This document shows positions 16,301 to 23,969 of a DNA stretch of 34,894 nucleotides, piece by piece. Under the pieces are notes generated by a model. It ran no database searches, had not been told where the DNA came from, and worked only from the letters and a program-made list of their open reading frames with translations. The stretch lies in assembly GCA_017464815.1 (NCBI GenBank), contig JAFTYI010000050.1:1-34894 (forward strand), written 5' to 3'. Position 1 is the first letter of the stretch; every line of letters starts with the position of its first letter. The stretch is from Bacteroidaceae bacterium (GTDB lineage Bacteria > Bacteroidota > Bacteroidia > Bacteroidales > Bacteroidaceae). A program made the translations under genes and the position numbers.

Positions 16301-18085
16301 GGCAATGCGGCTGATGATGTCCTCCTTTTCGGGGAAGCTGTCGAGCTTGGATTCGAGCAGGGTGACAATCTTCTCGGAGTACTCCAGGGTGCTGTTGGGG
16401 GGCATGGTGACGGTCATGGTCACACGGTCGCTGTTCACCATGCGGCCGGCATCGGGATTTTGAGAGAGGGCTATCATCAGTGTGCCAACGAGCACGACAA
16501 CGCATCCGACAATGGCGGCTGCCGGGTTGCGCAGGCAGGTCTTCAGCAAGACGGCATAAATCTGTATGGGGCGTTCGTTGATGGAGAACTTCTCGTGGAA
16601 GACACTCCTGCCCTGCCCTTTCTTCAGCATCACATAGGTGCTCATGGGGATGAAGAGAATGGCTACCAGCAACGAGAACAACAGGGTGGAAATGATGGAC
16701 ACACCGATGTGTTCGCCAATGAGCTTGATGTATACCTCGTCGGAGAAGAGGAAGGGCAAGAAGACGGTGATGGTCGTCAACGTGGCGGCAAAGATGGATT
16801 TCCACACTTCGCGTGTGCCTTGGATGACGGCCTCTTCGGGACTTTTACCCAAGGCGGATAGTCGGTAGATGTTCTCCAACACAACAATGCTGTTGTCCAA
16901 CAACATGCCCACGGCAAGCGCCAGACCTATGAGGGTGAGGCTGTTGATGGAAATGTCGAAGGTGTAGAACAGGTTGAATGCTGCCAGAATGGAGACGGGG
17001 ATGGAGAGTGCGATGAACACAACCAACCGGATGTTGTGAAGGAAGAACCACAGGATGATGATGGCCAGCAATCCACCGCTGACACCCAACTCAACCACTT
17101 GATTGATGTTATCCTCAATCTGGTCGGCTGAATTGGATTGGATGACCAGTTCGATGTCTTGTGGCATGAACTCCTGATTCAATTGGTCGATGCGCTGCTT
17201 GGCCCGGTTGGAGAGTTCCAACAAGTTTGTCTGGGCATCGTTGACCAGGGTGACAGAGATGGCCTCTTTGCCATTGACACGGCTCAATGTGGTCTCGTCC
17301 TTCAAGTCAAAGAAGATGGTGGCGATGTCCTTCAGATATACGGGGCCGGGGGCTACTATCACATTCTCGATTTCAGCAATGTGGTCATAGTTGGCGTCCA
17401 GGTGGACGAAGTAGCGCAGGTCGGGTTCGTTTACGTATCCCAAGAATGTGCGCTCCTGATTGTATTGCGAAAGCATCTGGCTGATGCGCGAGGGGGTGAT
17501 GTTCAGGGCGGTCAGTGCCGCTTCATTCACCCGTATCTCGATGGCCTTCTCACGTCCGCCATACACGTTGACGGCGGCTACGCCATCGATATTCTCCAAC
17601 TTGGGCTTCAACTCTTTGTCCACCAAACTACGCAGACGGTCGACACCGCCCGTGCCTCGCACCTGCAGGGTCATGAAGTTGTTGTTCACTCCCGTCACAT
17701 TGGCCTTTTCCACCGACACGGTGAATCCTTCGGGTAGCGAGGGAAGCAGATTGTTGACCCTTTCTTGTAACCTCAAAATGGTGTACTTCAAGTTCATTCC
17801 CTTGTTGAAGTCGATTTGCAAACGACCACTGCGGTTGCCGGCTTCTGACTCGATGCGTTCAACGCCTTCAAGCGTGCTCACCACTCCCTCCAAGGGAATG
17901 ATGACTTGCGACTCCATGTAGGCGGGATTTACATCCTGGCGGGAAGAGACTTGGATGTATAGCATGGGCAATTCTGCATTGGGAAGCATCTCCACCTTCA
18001 GGTATTTATAGGACACATATCCAAGCATGGACAAGGCTATAAATAGCATGCAGATTGTAATCTTTCTCGTTATGACGAATCTCAT
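13391..18085 (-). CDS. RND efflux pump fused to an interrupted ABC ATPase domain
   Basis: A 1564-residue inner-membrane protein. Residues 1 to about 1028 are a complete RND pump of the HAE1/AcrB type, including a TM4-like LLDNSIVVLENI with Asp397. The second carboxylate seen in AcrB is Asn398. Two more helices follow (about 1035-1085). A first ABC strand IEVRNLVKIYD then ends at residue 1113. The next 177 residues hold about four membrane helices, after which the domain resumes with FKALRGVSFEI at 1291. All ATPase motifs are present: Walker A 1310-1318, FSGGM 1410-1414, Asp1434-Glu1435, His1466. The tail after about 1480 resembles the tail of the operon's first ATPase. The reading frame is continuous, so this is unlikely to be two genes joined by a sequencing slip. 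Confidence 0.9.
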   Translation of the reverse strand: MRFVITRKITICMLFIALSMLGYVSYKYLKVEMLPNAELPMLYIQVSSRQDVNPAYMESQVIIPLEGVVSTLEGVERIESEAGNRSGRLQIDFNKGMNLKYTILRLQERVNNLLPSLPEGFTVSVEKANVTGVNNNFMTLQVRGTGGVDRLRSLVDKELKPKLENIDGVAAVNVYGGREKAIEIRVNEAALTALNITPSRISQMLSQYNQERTFLGYVNEPDLRYFVHLDANYDHIAEIENVIVAPGPVYLKDIATIFFDLKDETTLSRVNGKEAISVTLVNDAQTNLLELSNRAKQRIDQLNQEFMPQDIELVIQSNSADQIEDNINQVVELGVSGGLLAIIILWFFLHNIRLVVFIALSIPVSILAAFNLFYTFDISINSLTLIGLALAVGMLLDNSIVVLENIYRLSALGKSPEEAVIQGTREVWKSIFAATLTTITVFLPFLFSDEVYIKLIGEHIGVSIISTLLFSLLVAILFIPMSTYVMLKKGQGRSVFHEKFSINERPIQIYAVLLKTCLRNPAAAIVGCVVVLVGTLMIALSQNPDAGRMVNSDRVTMTVTMPPNSTLEYSEKIVTLLESKLDSFPEKEDIISRIAEDEASITLTLKEDYHENGGRDISEIISDLNHRVRLPNIYTRVTAGASAPAQSGAASAMSGFMDLLGVGDGSERIIIKGSDFDMMDVIADDIRYYLGEMDFIASTWATNPGRRREIHLTFDPITLASYDISRQNITSALGSLGRELSTGTNLKLGTDEYEIVIKEDLTEEQEEKLQNTPKTVDDLRKVMIEDANGGLHELSSLANIKYTRDISRINRVNRDREITITYTIDQSENLPKDVLEGYHDEIDQLIAGYNLPSGIAIQVDRTNESMGEFKFLIIASLILIYMILASVFQSVSTPFVLLFTIPLAAIGSLLGLLITGNPLQNANTLTGFLILLGVVVNNGIILIDYASILRQRGYGRHRALITSGFSRLRPILITTVTTVIAMLPMAMGDTDYAGAIGAPFAVTVIGGLSFSAVLTLVMIPTVYLSLENILRWYRSLSRPLHALHAIIFALGLFYIYIKVDGIFIQLLYLMVLVCLIPGCTYFIMSSIRLANIHVIRKDEPITIEVRNLVKIYDRAPLFQRQWISGLKIRRRLGLDRQFHQLGDFLPILWQVAVFAFFAYMAAFYLDSMFWILVMTLSVSAGVYHIWGMVRSYIGYRIPTRKSVLRIIHRIVYFGIPVLTLWFLHYRGIGTSGLIVMSCLWALGIAISLTSAYLYDNHINVERLTGRFAEWRRTWFILVKSIPIIGRRRTPFKALRGVSFEIKTGMFGLLGPNGAGKSTMMRIITGILDQSYGTIRINGMNTLEYREELQSLIGFLPQEFGMYEGMSAWDFLDYQAILKGITDNQVRRERLEYVLKSVHMYERRNHKIGSFSGGMKQRVGIALILLHLPRILVVDEPTAGLDPRERIRFRNLLVELSRERIVIFSTHIIEDIASSCNQVVVINRGTLKYFGEPMDMIRMAENKVWTFTVSTAELSQLDSRMVVNNMMEADRVRVRYISIEKPPYADAVRVEANLEDAYLCLLKEI

Positions 18086-18134
18086 ATGTAATTCAAGATT
18101 AAAGAGTTGATGTGATTAAAGAACTAAAAGGAGA

Positions 18135-21100
18135 CTACCGTCTGTTAATTCTTTCATTGACTTTACTCTTCATTTGTTCCATCAAGTAATAGACGCAGGG
18201 GATGACTACCAGACTGAGCACCGTGGAGGTGGTGAGTCCGCCAATGACGGCTATGGCCATGGGGGCACGCAGGGAGGCACCGTCGCCAAAGGCTATGGCC
18301 ATGGGGAGCAACGACAGAATGGTGGTGAGACTGGTCATAAGGATGGGACGTATACGTTGACCTGCGGCTTCGATAATGGCATCGGTGAGGTTGTCGTATC
18401 TCTCCTTAATCTGGTTGATGCGGTCGACCAAAATGATGGAGCTGTTTACGGCAATACCACTGAGCATGATGATGCCGATGAAACCCATGATGTTGATGGT
18501 GGTGCCTGTGATGAAGAATAGCCAGATGGCACCTACCAATGCCAAAGGAATGGTCAGCAGGATGGTGAACGGATGCAGCAATGACTCGAATTGGGAGGCC
18601 ATCACCATGTACACCAAGATGATGGAAAGAACCAGTGCCAACACCAATCCGCCCATAGACTCCTGACGCTTCTCCTCTTCACCGGTGACGTTGATTGAAT
18701 AGTTGACGGGGAGGTCAAAGTCCTTCAACTCTTCGCGGATGACGGTTGCCACTTCGCTCAGCGAATAGCCATCTTCGAGGTTGGCCGTCACCTTGGCTAT
18801 GCGGCTCTGGTTACGACGATAGATTTCCTTGGGGGCTACGTCCTGACGGATGTCAACCAATTCCGAGAGGCGGAACTTCTGTTCGCCACTGGTGATGACC
18901 ATGTTGTCCAGTTGGGCCAACGTGATTTCGGGAACCTGTATCATGATGCTTCTCATCTCACCCTTGTAATCCATCTGTCCGGCACTGATGCCTGAGAGTT
19001 GTTGCTGGATTTGTGAAATGATGGTGCTGACATTCAGATTATTCATGCTCGCGATGGAGCGGTTCACCGTCAAAATCATTTCCGGTGCGCCGTCTTCAAT
19101 GGCATTGGCAACGTTGAACAACCCCTTGATGTGTGACACACGTTCCTCCACCTCGCTTGCTATTCGGCTGATTTCATCCAGTTCTTCTCCCTTTATCTCG
19201 ATGACTACAGGCGCTCCTTCGGTGCCCATCAGAGCCCCCAGGGAGTTGTCCTCTTGCAGGAATGAGAGTTCCAGTCCGTCGATGCCTTGCGTGTGGGCAT
19301 ACAATTGCTCAATCAATGTTTCGGGCGAATGTTTTGACTCGGGTGAGAGGATAACCTTCATGTGGGCAGTGTTGTCACCATCGAAGATGCTTCCTCCTGC
19401 ATTTCCTCCAGGGCCGATGTGGCTATAGATGGTACACAAGGAGTCTTGTGTGAGGTCATAAATTAACTCTTCGATACCGGCCACGGTGGCAGATGTGCGT
19501 TCGAGACGGGTCCCCTCGTTCATCTTCACGCTGATGTTGAACGAGTGACCCTCTGCCTTTGGCATAAACTCGGCTCCGATGAAGGGAATCAACATGTAGG
19601 AACCGATTACCAGCAGGACGGATATGATTATCACCATCCAACGCTTTTCGAGTATCTTTTCAAGTATACCTGCATACACGGTAATCAATTTCTCCTTTTG
19701 GGCAGGTTGAACTTGCATGCTTTCTTCGGGATTGATTGCTTGATTCTGCATCTCCTTCTTTCGGAATACCCGTTCGTACAACGTGGGGATGACCAGGATG
19801 GCCACGAATAATGAGGAGAGCAATGAGAAGGTTACCGTCCATGCCTGATCCTTGAACAGTTCGCCTGATGCTCCCTGCAGATACACGATAGGAAGGAACA
19901 CGACAATGGTGGTGAGTGTGGAGGCAATGATTGCACTACCCACTTCGTCGGTACCCTGTATGACGGAATCTTTCAACGAAAGCCCGTTTTCTTGGTTTCG
20001 GAAGATGCTCTCTATCACCACAATGGCATTGTCGACAAGCATACCGGCTCCTAAGGCCAATCCGCCCAACGTCATGATGTTCAACGTCAGTCCGCCAAAG
20101 TACATCAAGTTGAATGTGGCAATGATGGAGATGGGGATGGCCAGTGAGATAATCAATGTCACCTTGACACGGCGAAGGAACAGATAGAGCACGATGACGG
20201 CGAGGAAAATACCCAATACGGCACTGTCCTTCACTTCACCGATAGACTCGTTGATGAAGGTTCCCTGATTGCTCACCACATCGAACTGATAGCCGGGCAA
20301 TGCTTTCTTTATGACTTCCAACCGGTCGGACACACCGGATACGGCGTGTACGGTGTTGAAGCGCATCTCCTTGTAGATGGCCAGGCCGATGCAACGGCGT
20401 CCGTTGATGCGTACGATGTTTTCGGGTGTCTTGTTCTCGAAGTAGATGTCGGCCACATCCTTCATGTAGATGGGGGCCTTGCTGATGGCGGCAAACTCGG
20501 GGTTCATCGTCACAGTTCCGCCATTGGCCTCTGTCTCTTTATACCCCACGATGATGTTTCCGAAATCCTCTTCTGAATTGAGCATATTCACACCACTGAC
20601 GATGTATTGTGTGCCCATTTCGGTGACACGTCCTCCACTGATGCGTTGGTTCTCTTCCTGTATTTTTGAGGAGAGGGTATTTACGCTCAATCCGTAGGCA
20701 TCCAGCTTGTAGGGGTCGGTCTTGATGACGAGGTTGCTCACTTCGTCTCCGGAAAGCACCACGTCGGCAATGCCTTCAATGCGCACCAGTTCGTTGCGCA
20801 CGTACGAGTCAGCCACCTTGCGCAGGTCGGCCATGTTGGTGATGGTTGCATGGCTCATGCCCACCAGCATGATGGGGTCGGTGTTCGGATTGTTTTGGGT
20901 GATTTGCAGTTCGCTGATGGCATCGTCCTGCACAAAGCTGTTCATGGCTTTTTGCAAATCCAGGAATGCTTCGTCCATGTCCTTATTCCAAGTGTATTCA
21001 ACCGTCATCTGGGCACTACCGGCTCTGATGACTGATGACACTCCCACTACATCTTGCTGACGGATGGCCATGGCCTCCATTCTTTCCACAAATTGTTTTT

Positions 21101-21281
21101 CAATCTCTTCGGGCGGTCTTTCACCGGCATTGATTTCTACGAACAACTTGGGGTTGTTAAGGTCGGGCAACAAGTCTACGCTCAACTTGTCGTATGAAAT
21201 TTTGCCCAACAACCCGATTGCCAGCACCATCATGAGGATGGTAACCGGATTGTTGACAGCTAATTTTATCAATTGTTTCAT
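18135..21281 (-). CDS. RND efflux pump, inner-membrane permease
   Basis: A 1048-residue RND protein of normal length with the duplicated layout of six helices and a large periplasmic loop in each half. The N-terminus (NNPVTILMMVLAIGLLG) is TM1, followed by the periplasmic porter domain. The TM4-like segment MLVDNAIVVIESIF carries Asp417, with Asn418 at the second position. This matches the next pump in the operon and many HAE1-type members. It lies 14 bp after the membrane-fusion gene and 50 bp before the RND-ABC fusion. Two different RND genes in tandem suggest a heteromeric pump, as in MdtBC, though they could act separately. The substrate is unknown. Confidence 0.93.
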   Translation of the reverse strand: MKQLIKLAVNNPVTILMMVLAIGLLGKISYDKLSVDLLPDLNNPKLFVEINAGERPPEEIEKQFVERMEAMAIRQQDVVGVSSVIRAGSAQMTVEYTWNKDMDEAFLDLQKAMNSFVQDDAISELQITQNNPNTDPIMLVGMSHATITNMADLRKVADSYVRNELVRIEGIADVVLSGDEVSNLVIKTDPYKLDAYGLSVNTLSSKIQEENQRISGGRVTEMGTQYIVSGVNMLNSEEDFGNIIVGYKETEANGGTVTMNPEFAAISKAPIYMKDVADIYFENKTPENIVRINGRRCIGLAIYKEMRFNTVHAVSGVSDRLEVIKKALPGYQFDVVSNQGTFINESIGEVKDSAVLGIFLAVIVLYLFLRRVKVTLIISLAIPISIIATFNLMYFGGLTLNIMTLGGLALGAGMLVDNAIVVIESIFRNQENGLSLKDSVIQGTDEVGSAIIASTLTTIVVFLPIVYLQGASGELFKDQAWTVTFSLLSSLFVAILVIPTLYERVFRKKEMQNQAINPEESMQVQPAQKEKLITVYAGILEKILEKRWMVIIISVLLVIGSYMLIPFIGAEFMPKAEGHSFNISVKMNEGTRLERTSATVAGIEELIYDLTQDSLCTIYSHIGPGGNAGGSIFDGDNTAHMKVILSPESKHSPETLIEQLYAHTQGIDGLELSFLQEDNSLGALMGTEGAPVVIEIKGEELDEISRIASEVEERVSHIKGLFNVANAIEDGAPEMILTVNRSIASMNNLNVSTIISQIQQQLSGISAGQMDYKGEMRSIMIQVPEITLAQLDNMVITSGEQKFRLSELVDIRQDVAPKEIYRRNQSRIAKVTANLEDGYSLSEVATVIREELKDFDLPVNYSINVTGEEEKRQESMGGLVLALVLSIILVYMVMASQFESLLHPFTILLTIPLALVGAIWLFFITGTTINIMGFIGIIMLSGIAVNSSIILVDRINQIKERYDNLTDAIIEAAGQRIRPILMTSLTTILSLLPMAIAFGDGASLRAPMAIAVIGGLTTSTVLSLVVIPCVYYLMEQMKSKVNERINRR

Positions 21282-21294
21282 ATCCGTATATGCG

Positions 21295-22353
21295 TTATTT
21301 CTGAATCTTTACCTTGCTTCCGTCGCGGAGAGTTTCGTAGCCTCGTGTCACAAGCATGTCATGCAGATTCAATCCTTCCAGCACTTCGATGTTGTCCTGA
21401 TCTTCCAACCCTGTGCGGATGTTTCTTGAACGTGCCACACCGCGCTCTACGATGAACACCGACTTGCGTCCACGGTTGTTCATCACAATTTCCTTGGGGA
21501 TGACGATGGTGTTTTCCGCCTCGTCCACCACGATGTCGGCTTTTACGAACATACCCGGACGCAGTTTCAAGTCCTTGTTGTCGATGAGCAGTTTGCCCTT
21601 GAAGGTGCGTGTCTCGGGGCTGATGGCCGGTGACAATTCGCTGATGGTTCCCTCGATGGTGTCTTGGGGCAATGTGTAGTGTGTGATGGCCACCTCTTGA
21701 CCGGTCTTCACCTCACCGATAGCACTTTCAGGAAGGTTGATTTCCATAATCATCTTTTCGTAGCTCATGATGGATACGATGCTTGAGCCCGATGCCAGTT
21801 GCACGTCTCTCGTGTAGTGAGGCAGGTTGACGATGATGCCGGTGAAGGGTGCTTTGATGCTCATCTTGCTGAGGTTGATTTGGGCATTTTCGTAGCTGTA
21901 TTTGGCATTGGTGATGGCCACTTCGGCATTGCGCACTTCGCTTTGTGTCACTCCTCCCTTTTCGTAGAGTGCCCGTTTCTTCACTTCATCCTGTTCAGCA
22001 ATCTCCAGCGAGAGTTTCTTTGAGTCGATGGCGATGTCGTTTTCGTATGACTTGTTGGTCAGCTTCACGATGGTTTCACCGGCCATCACCTTGTCGCCCA
22101 ACTTATAGGGTTTGTTGGTGCGCGGGTTAATCATCAGGTGATATTCGCCTGCCATTTCCGATGTCAACTCCACCTCGGCATTGGCCATGGCCGTGCCACT
22201 GGTGCTATTGTATTTCTTGATGTGGCTTTCTTCGATTTCGGTTACCGACACGGGTGATGCCAACTCTACGGTGCTGCCGGCTTGTTCGTTTCCACATGCT
22301 GCCATCAGTGTGGAAGCAAGGATTATTGCGGGAAGTATGTTATTCTGTTTCAT
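21295..22353 (-). CDS. RND periplasmic adaptor (membrane-fusion) lipoprotein
   Basis: A 352-residue adaptor linking the inner-membrane pump to the outer-membrane channel. The signal peptide ends in LMAAC, so Cys20 is probably lipidated. A lipoyl-like half-motif, an alpha-helical hairpin (about residues 95-160), the second lipoyl half (IKAPFTGIIVNL near 167-178), a beta-barrel part and a membrane-proximal part (IVIPKEIVMNNRGRKSVFIV near 285-305) follow in normal order. The hairpin is short, as in CzcB/HAE1-type adaptors. It lies 70 bp after the TolC-like gene and 14 bp before the first RND gene. Confidence 0.92.
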   Translation of the reverse strand: MKQNNILPAIILASTLMAACGNEQAGSTVELASPVSVTEIEESHIKKYNSTSGTAMANAEVELTSEMAGEYHLMINPRTNKPYKLGDKVMAGETIVKLTNKSYENDIAIDSKKLSLEIAEQDEVKKRALYEKGGVTQSEVRNAEVAITNAKYSYENAQINLSKMSIKAPFTGIIVNLPHYTRDVQLASGSSIVSIMSYEKMIMEINLPESAIGEVKTGQEVAITHYTLPQDTIEGTISELSPAISPETRTFKGKLLIDNKDLKLRPGMFVKADIVVDEAENTIVIPKEIVMNNRGRKSVFIVERGVARSRNIRTGLEDQDNIEVLEGLNLHDMLVTRGYETLRDGSKVKIQK

Positions 22354-22423
22354 TGTGGTTTATGATTTTAAAATATGTTTTTTGCTATTCAGTGACTTTT
22401 TCTCTTTCTCTCTCTTGTTGTGC

Positions 22424-23935
22424 TTACTTTTTCTCTTCTTCAGGAATCACGCTCATGGGCACGACGGGGGTGTTGCTTTCAAAGTCGTACAGAGATATGA
22501 TTTTCAGGTTGAGCAACTCCAGTTTGTAGTTGATGACCGTTGAGACGTACGACATCTTCTGGTTTGAGAGCTGGGTTTGGAATTGGTTCATCTCCATACC
22601 CGTCAATTCTCCGTTGCGATACCGTTCGGCATTCAGGTCGTAGGTAAGCTGTGCATTTTTCACGCTCTGTTCGGCGATGGTCATTTGTGTTTCCAAGTTT
22701 TTCAGGCTTCGGCAACTCCGTCTCACGGCGATTTCGATGCTTTTTCGTTCTTCATCGGTTTGCAGGTCAAATATCTTGGTTGCCAACTCTTGCGCCTTGA
22801 TGCGAGCCCGTCTTTCTCCCCAGTCGAAGATGGGCACGCTCAATGTCAGTGCCACTCGCGGATTGTTTGTCGGGTGGTCATAGATTTTTTGGAATTGTTC
22901 GTTGTCACCCATGATACCCAGTGACAATGACAGGTTACCGTCCAAGCTGTTCATCTCCTTGATTTGCTTCATCTGTATGTCCAGTTCGGTGCGTGATATC
23001 TCGCGTTGTCTCAGCTCAAGTCTCGACCCCAAGGCACTGTGTATGGCCGTCAGCATATCCACCTTCACAGGTTGGGCACTGATTTCCGCGGAGATGTCCA
23101 CATCCTGGTCGATGTCGATTCCCAAGATTTGTTTCAAGTCGTCTTTTGCATTCTCCAGCGACACCTTGCGGTTGTCCACCGTTGAGGCAGCCGTGGCCAG
23201 GTTCAGCTCTGCCTGATACAGTTCGTCGCGGGCTGAGAGGTCGGCCTCCACCTTGTTCTTTATGATTTCAAAGTTTTGTTGTGCATCCTTCAACTCCGCC
23301 TCGCTGATGCTGAGGTTGTTTTTAGCGGTGTAGACGTTGTAGAAGGAGGAGGTGATGGTGCTCTCGAGGCTCAGTCGTCGGAGGGCGTAATTGATGAGGG
23401 CATTTTCGTAGTCGAGCTCAATGCTTCTCAGGTCAGTCTTTGTCCGGTTGTAGGTGAACAACGGCTGGTTGATGCTCAAGTAGAGGTCGTTGCTGAATGC
23501 CTTGTTTTCATTGGAGGTTTCGCTGGTGCTGATGTTGCTTTGCCAACCAAACTTGTTGTTCAACGAAACGGTTGCATCCGTCCAGATGATGGGTTGGGTG
23601 ATGCTGAATGTTCCGTTGGATGAGAAGGACTCGTTGGTGTACCATTGCGAGAAGCGGTTGTCAAACGAGCGGCTATTGCTGTATGTGAAGGGGTTCAAGG
23701 TCAGTGCAAACTTTGACTTCAATGAGGCGCGTTGAGCCTCCAGGCTCAGTTTGTAGCGCTCGAGATTAATCAGAGCTTCCTGCAGTTCAGGGCTGTTATC
23801 CACGCTGTACTCCAAGGCCTGTTCCAATGTCAGTGTCATACAGACTGGCGAATCGTTAGATTGTGCATAGGCTCCTCCGGCACAACCCCATAGGATGGCC
23901 ATTGCACACGTCACTTGTTTGATTGGTCGTAGCAT
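22424..23935 (-). CDS. TolC-like outer-membrane efflux channel
   Basis: About 503 residues. A signal peptide (MLRPIKQVTC to AYAQ) is followed by two repeats of the outer-membrane efflux protein domain, rich in long helices (for example LEQALEYSVDNSPELQEAL near the start and a later helix ending NAERYRNGELTGMEMNQ). The ORF is open up to 23965, but the ATG at 23935 gives a standard signal peptide without ten extra hydrophilic residues, so it is preferred. With the longer start, the gene would begin only 4 bp from the stop of the upstream permease gene. Its position before the adaptor and the pumps fits the outer-membrane exit of a tripartite system. Confidence 0.92.
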   Translation of the reverse strand: MLRPIKQVTCAMAILWGCAGGAYAQSNDSPVCMTLTLEQALEYSVDNSPELQEALINLERYKLSLEAQRASLKSKFALTLNPFTYSNSRSFDNRFSQWYTNESFSSNGTFSITQPIIWTDATVSLNNKFGWQSNISTSETSNENKAFSNDLYLSINQPLFTYNRTKTDLRSIELDYENALINYALRRLSLESTITSSFYNVYTAKNNLSISEAELKDAQQNFEIIKNKVEADLSARDELYQAELNLATAASTVDNRKVSLENAKDDLKQILGIDIDQDVDISAEISAQPVKVDMLTAIHSALGSRLELRQREISRTELDIQMKQIKEMNSLDGNLSLSLGIMGDNEQFQKIYDHPTNNPRVALTLSVPIFDWGERRARIKAQELATKIFDLQTDEERKSIEIAVRRSCRSLKNLETQMTIAEQSVKNAQLTYDLNAERYRNGELTGMEMNQFQTQLSNQKMSYVSTVINYKLELLNLKIISLYDFESNTPVVPMSVIPEEEKK

Positions 23936-23969
23936 ATATTCTTTATTTTTTGTTAGTTCGTTCATGTTT

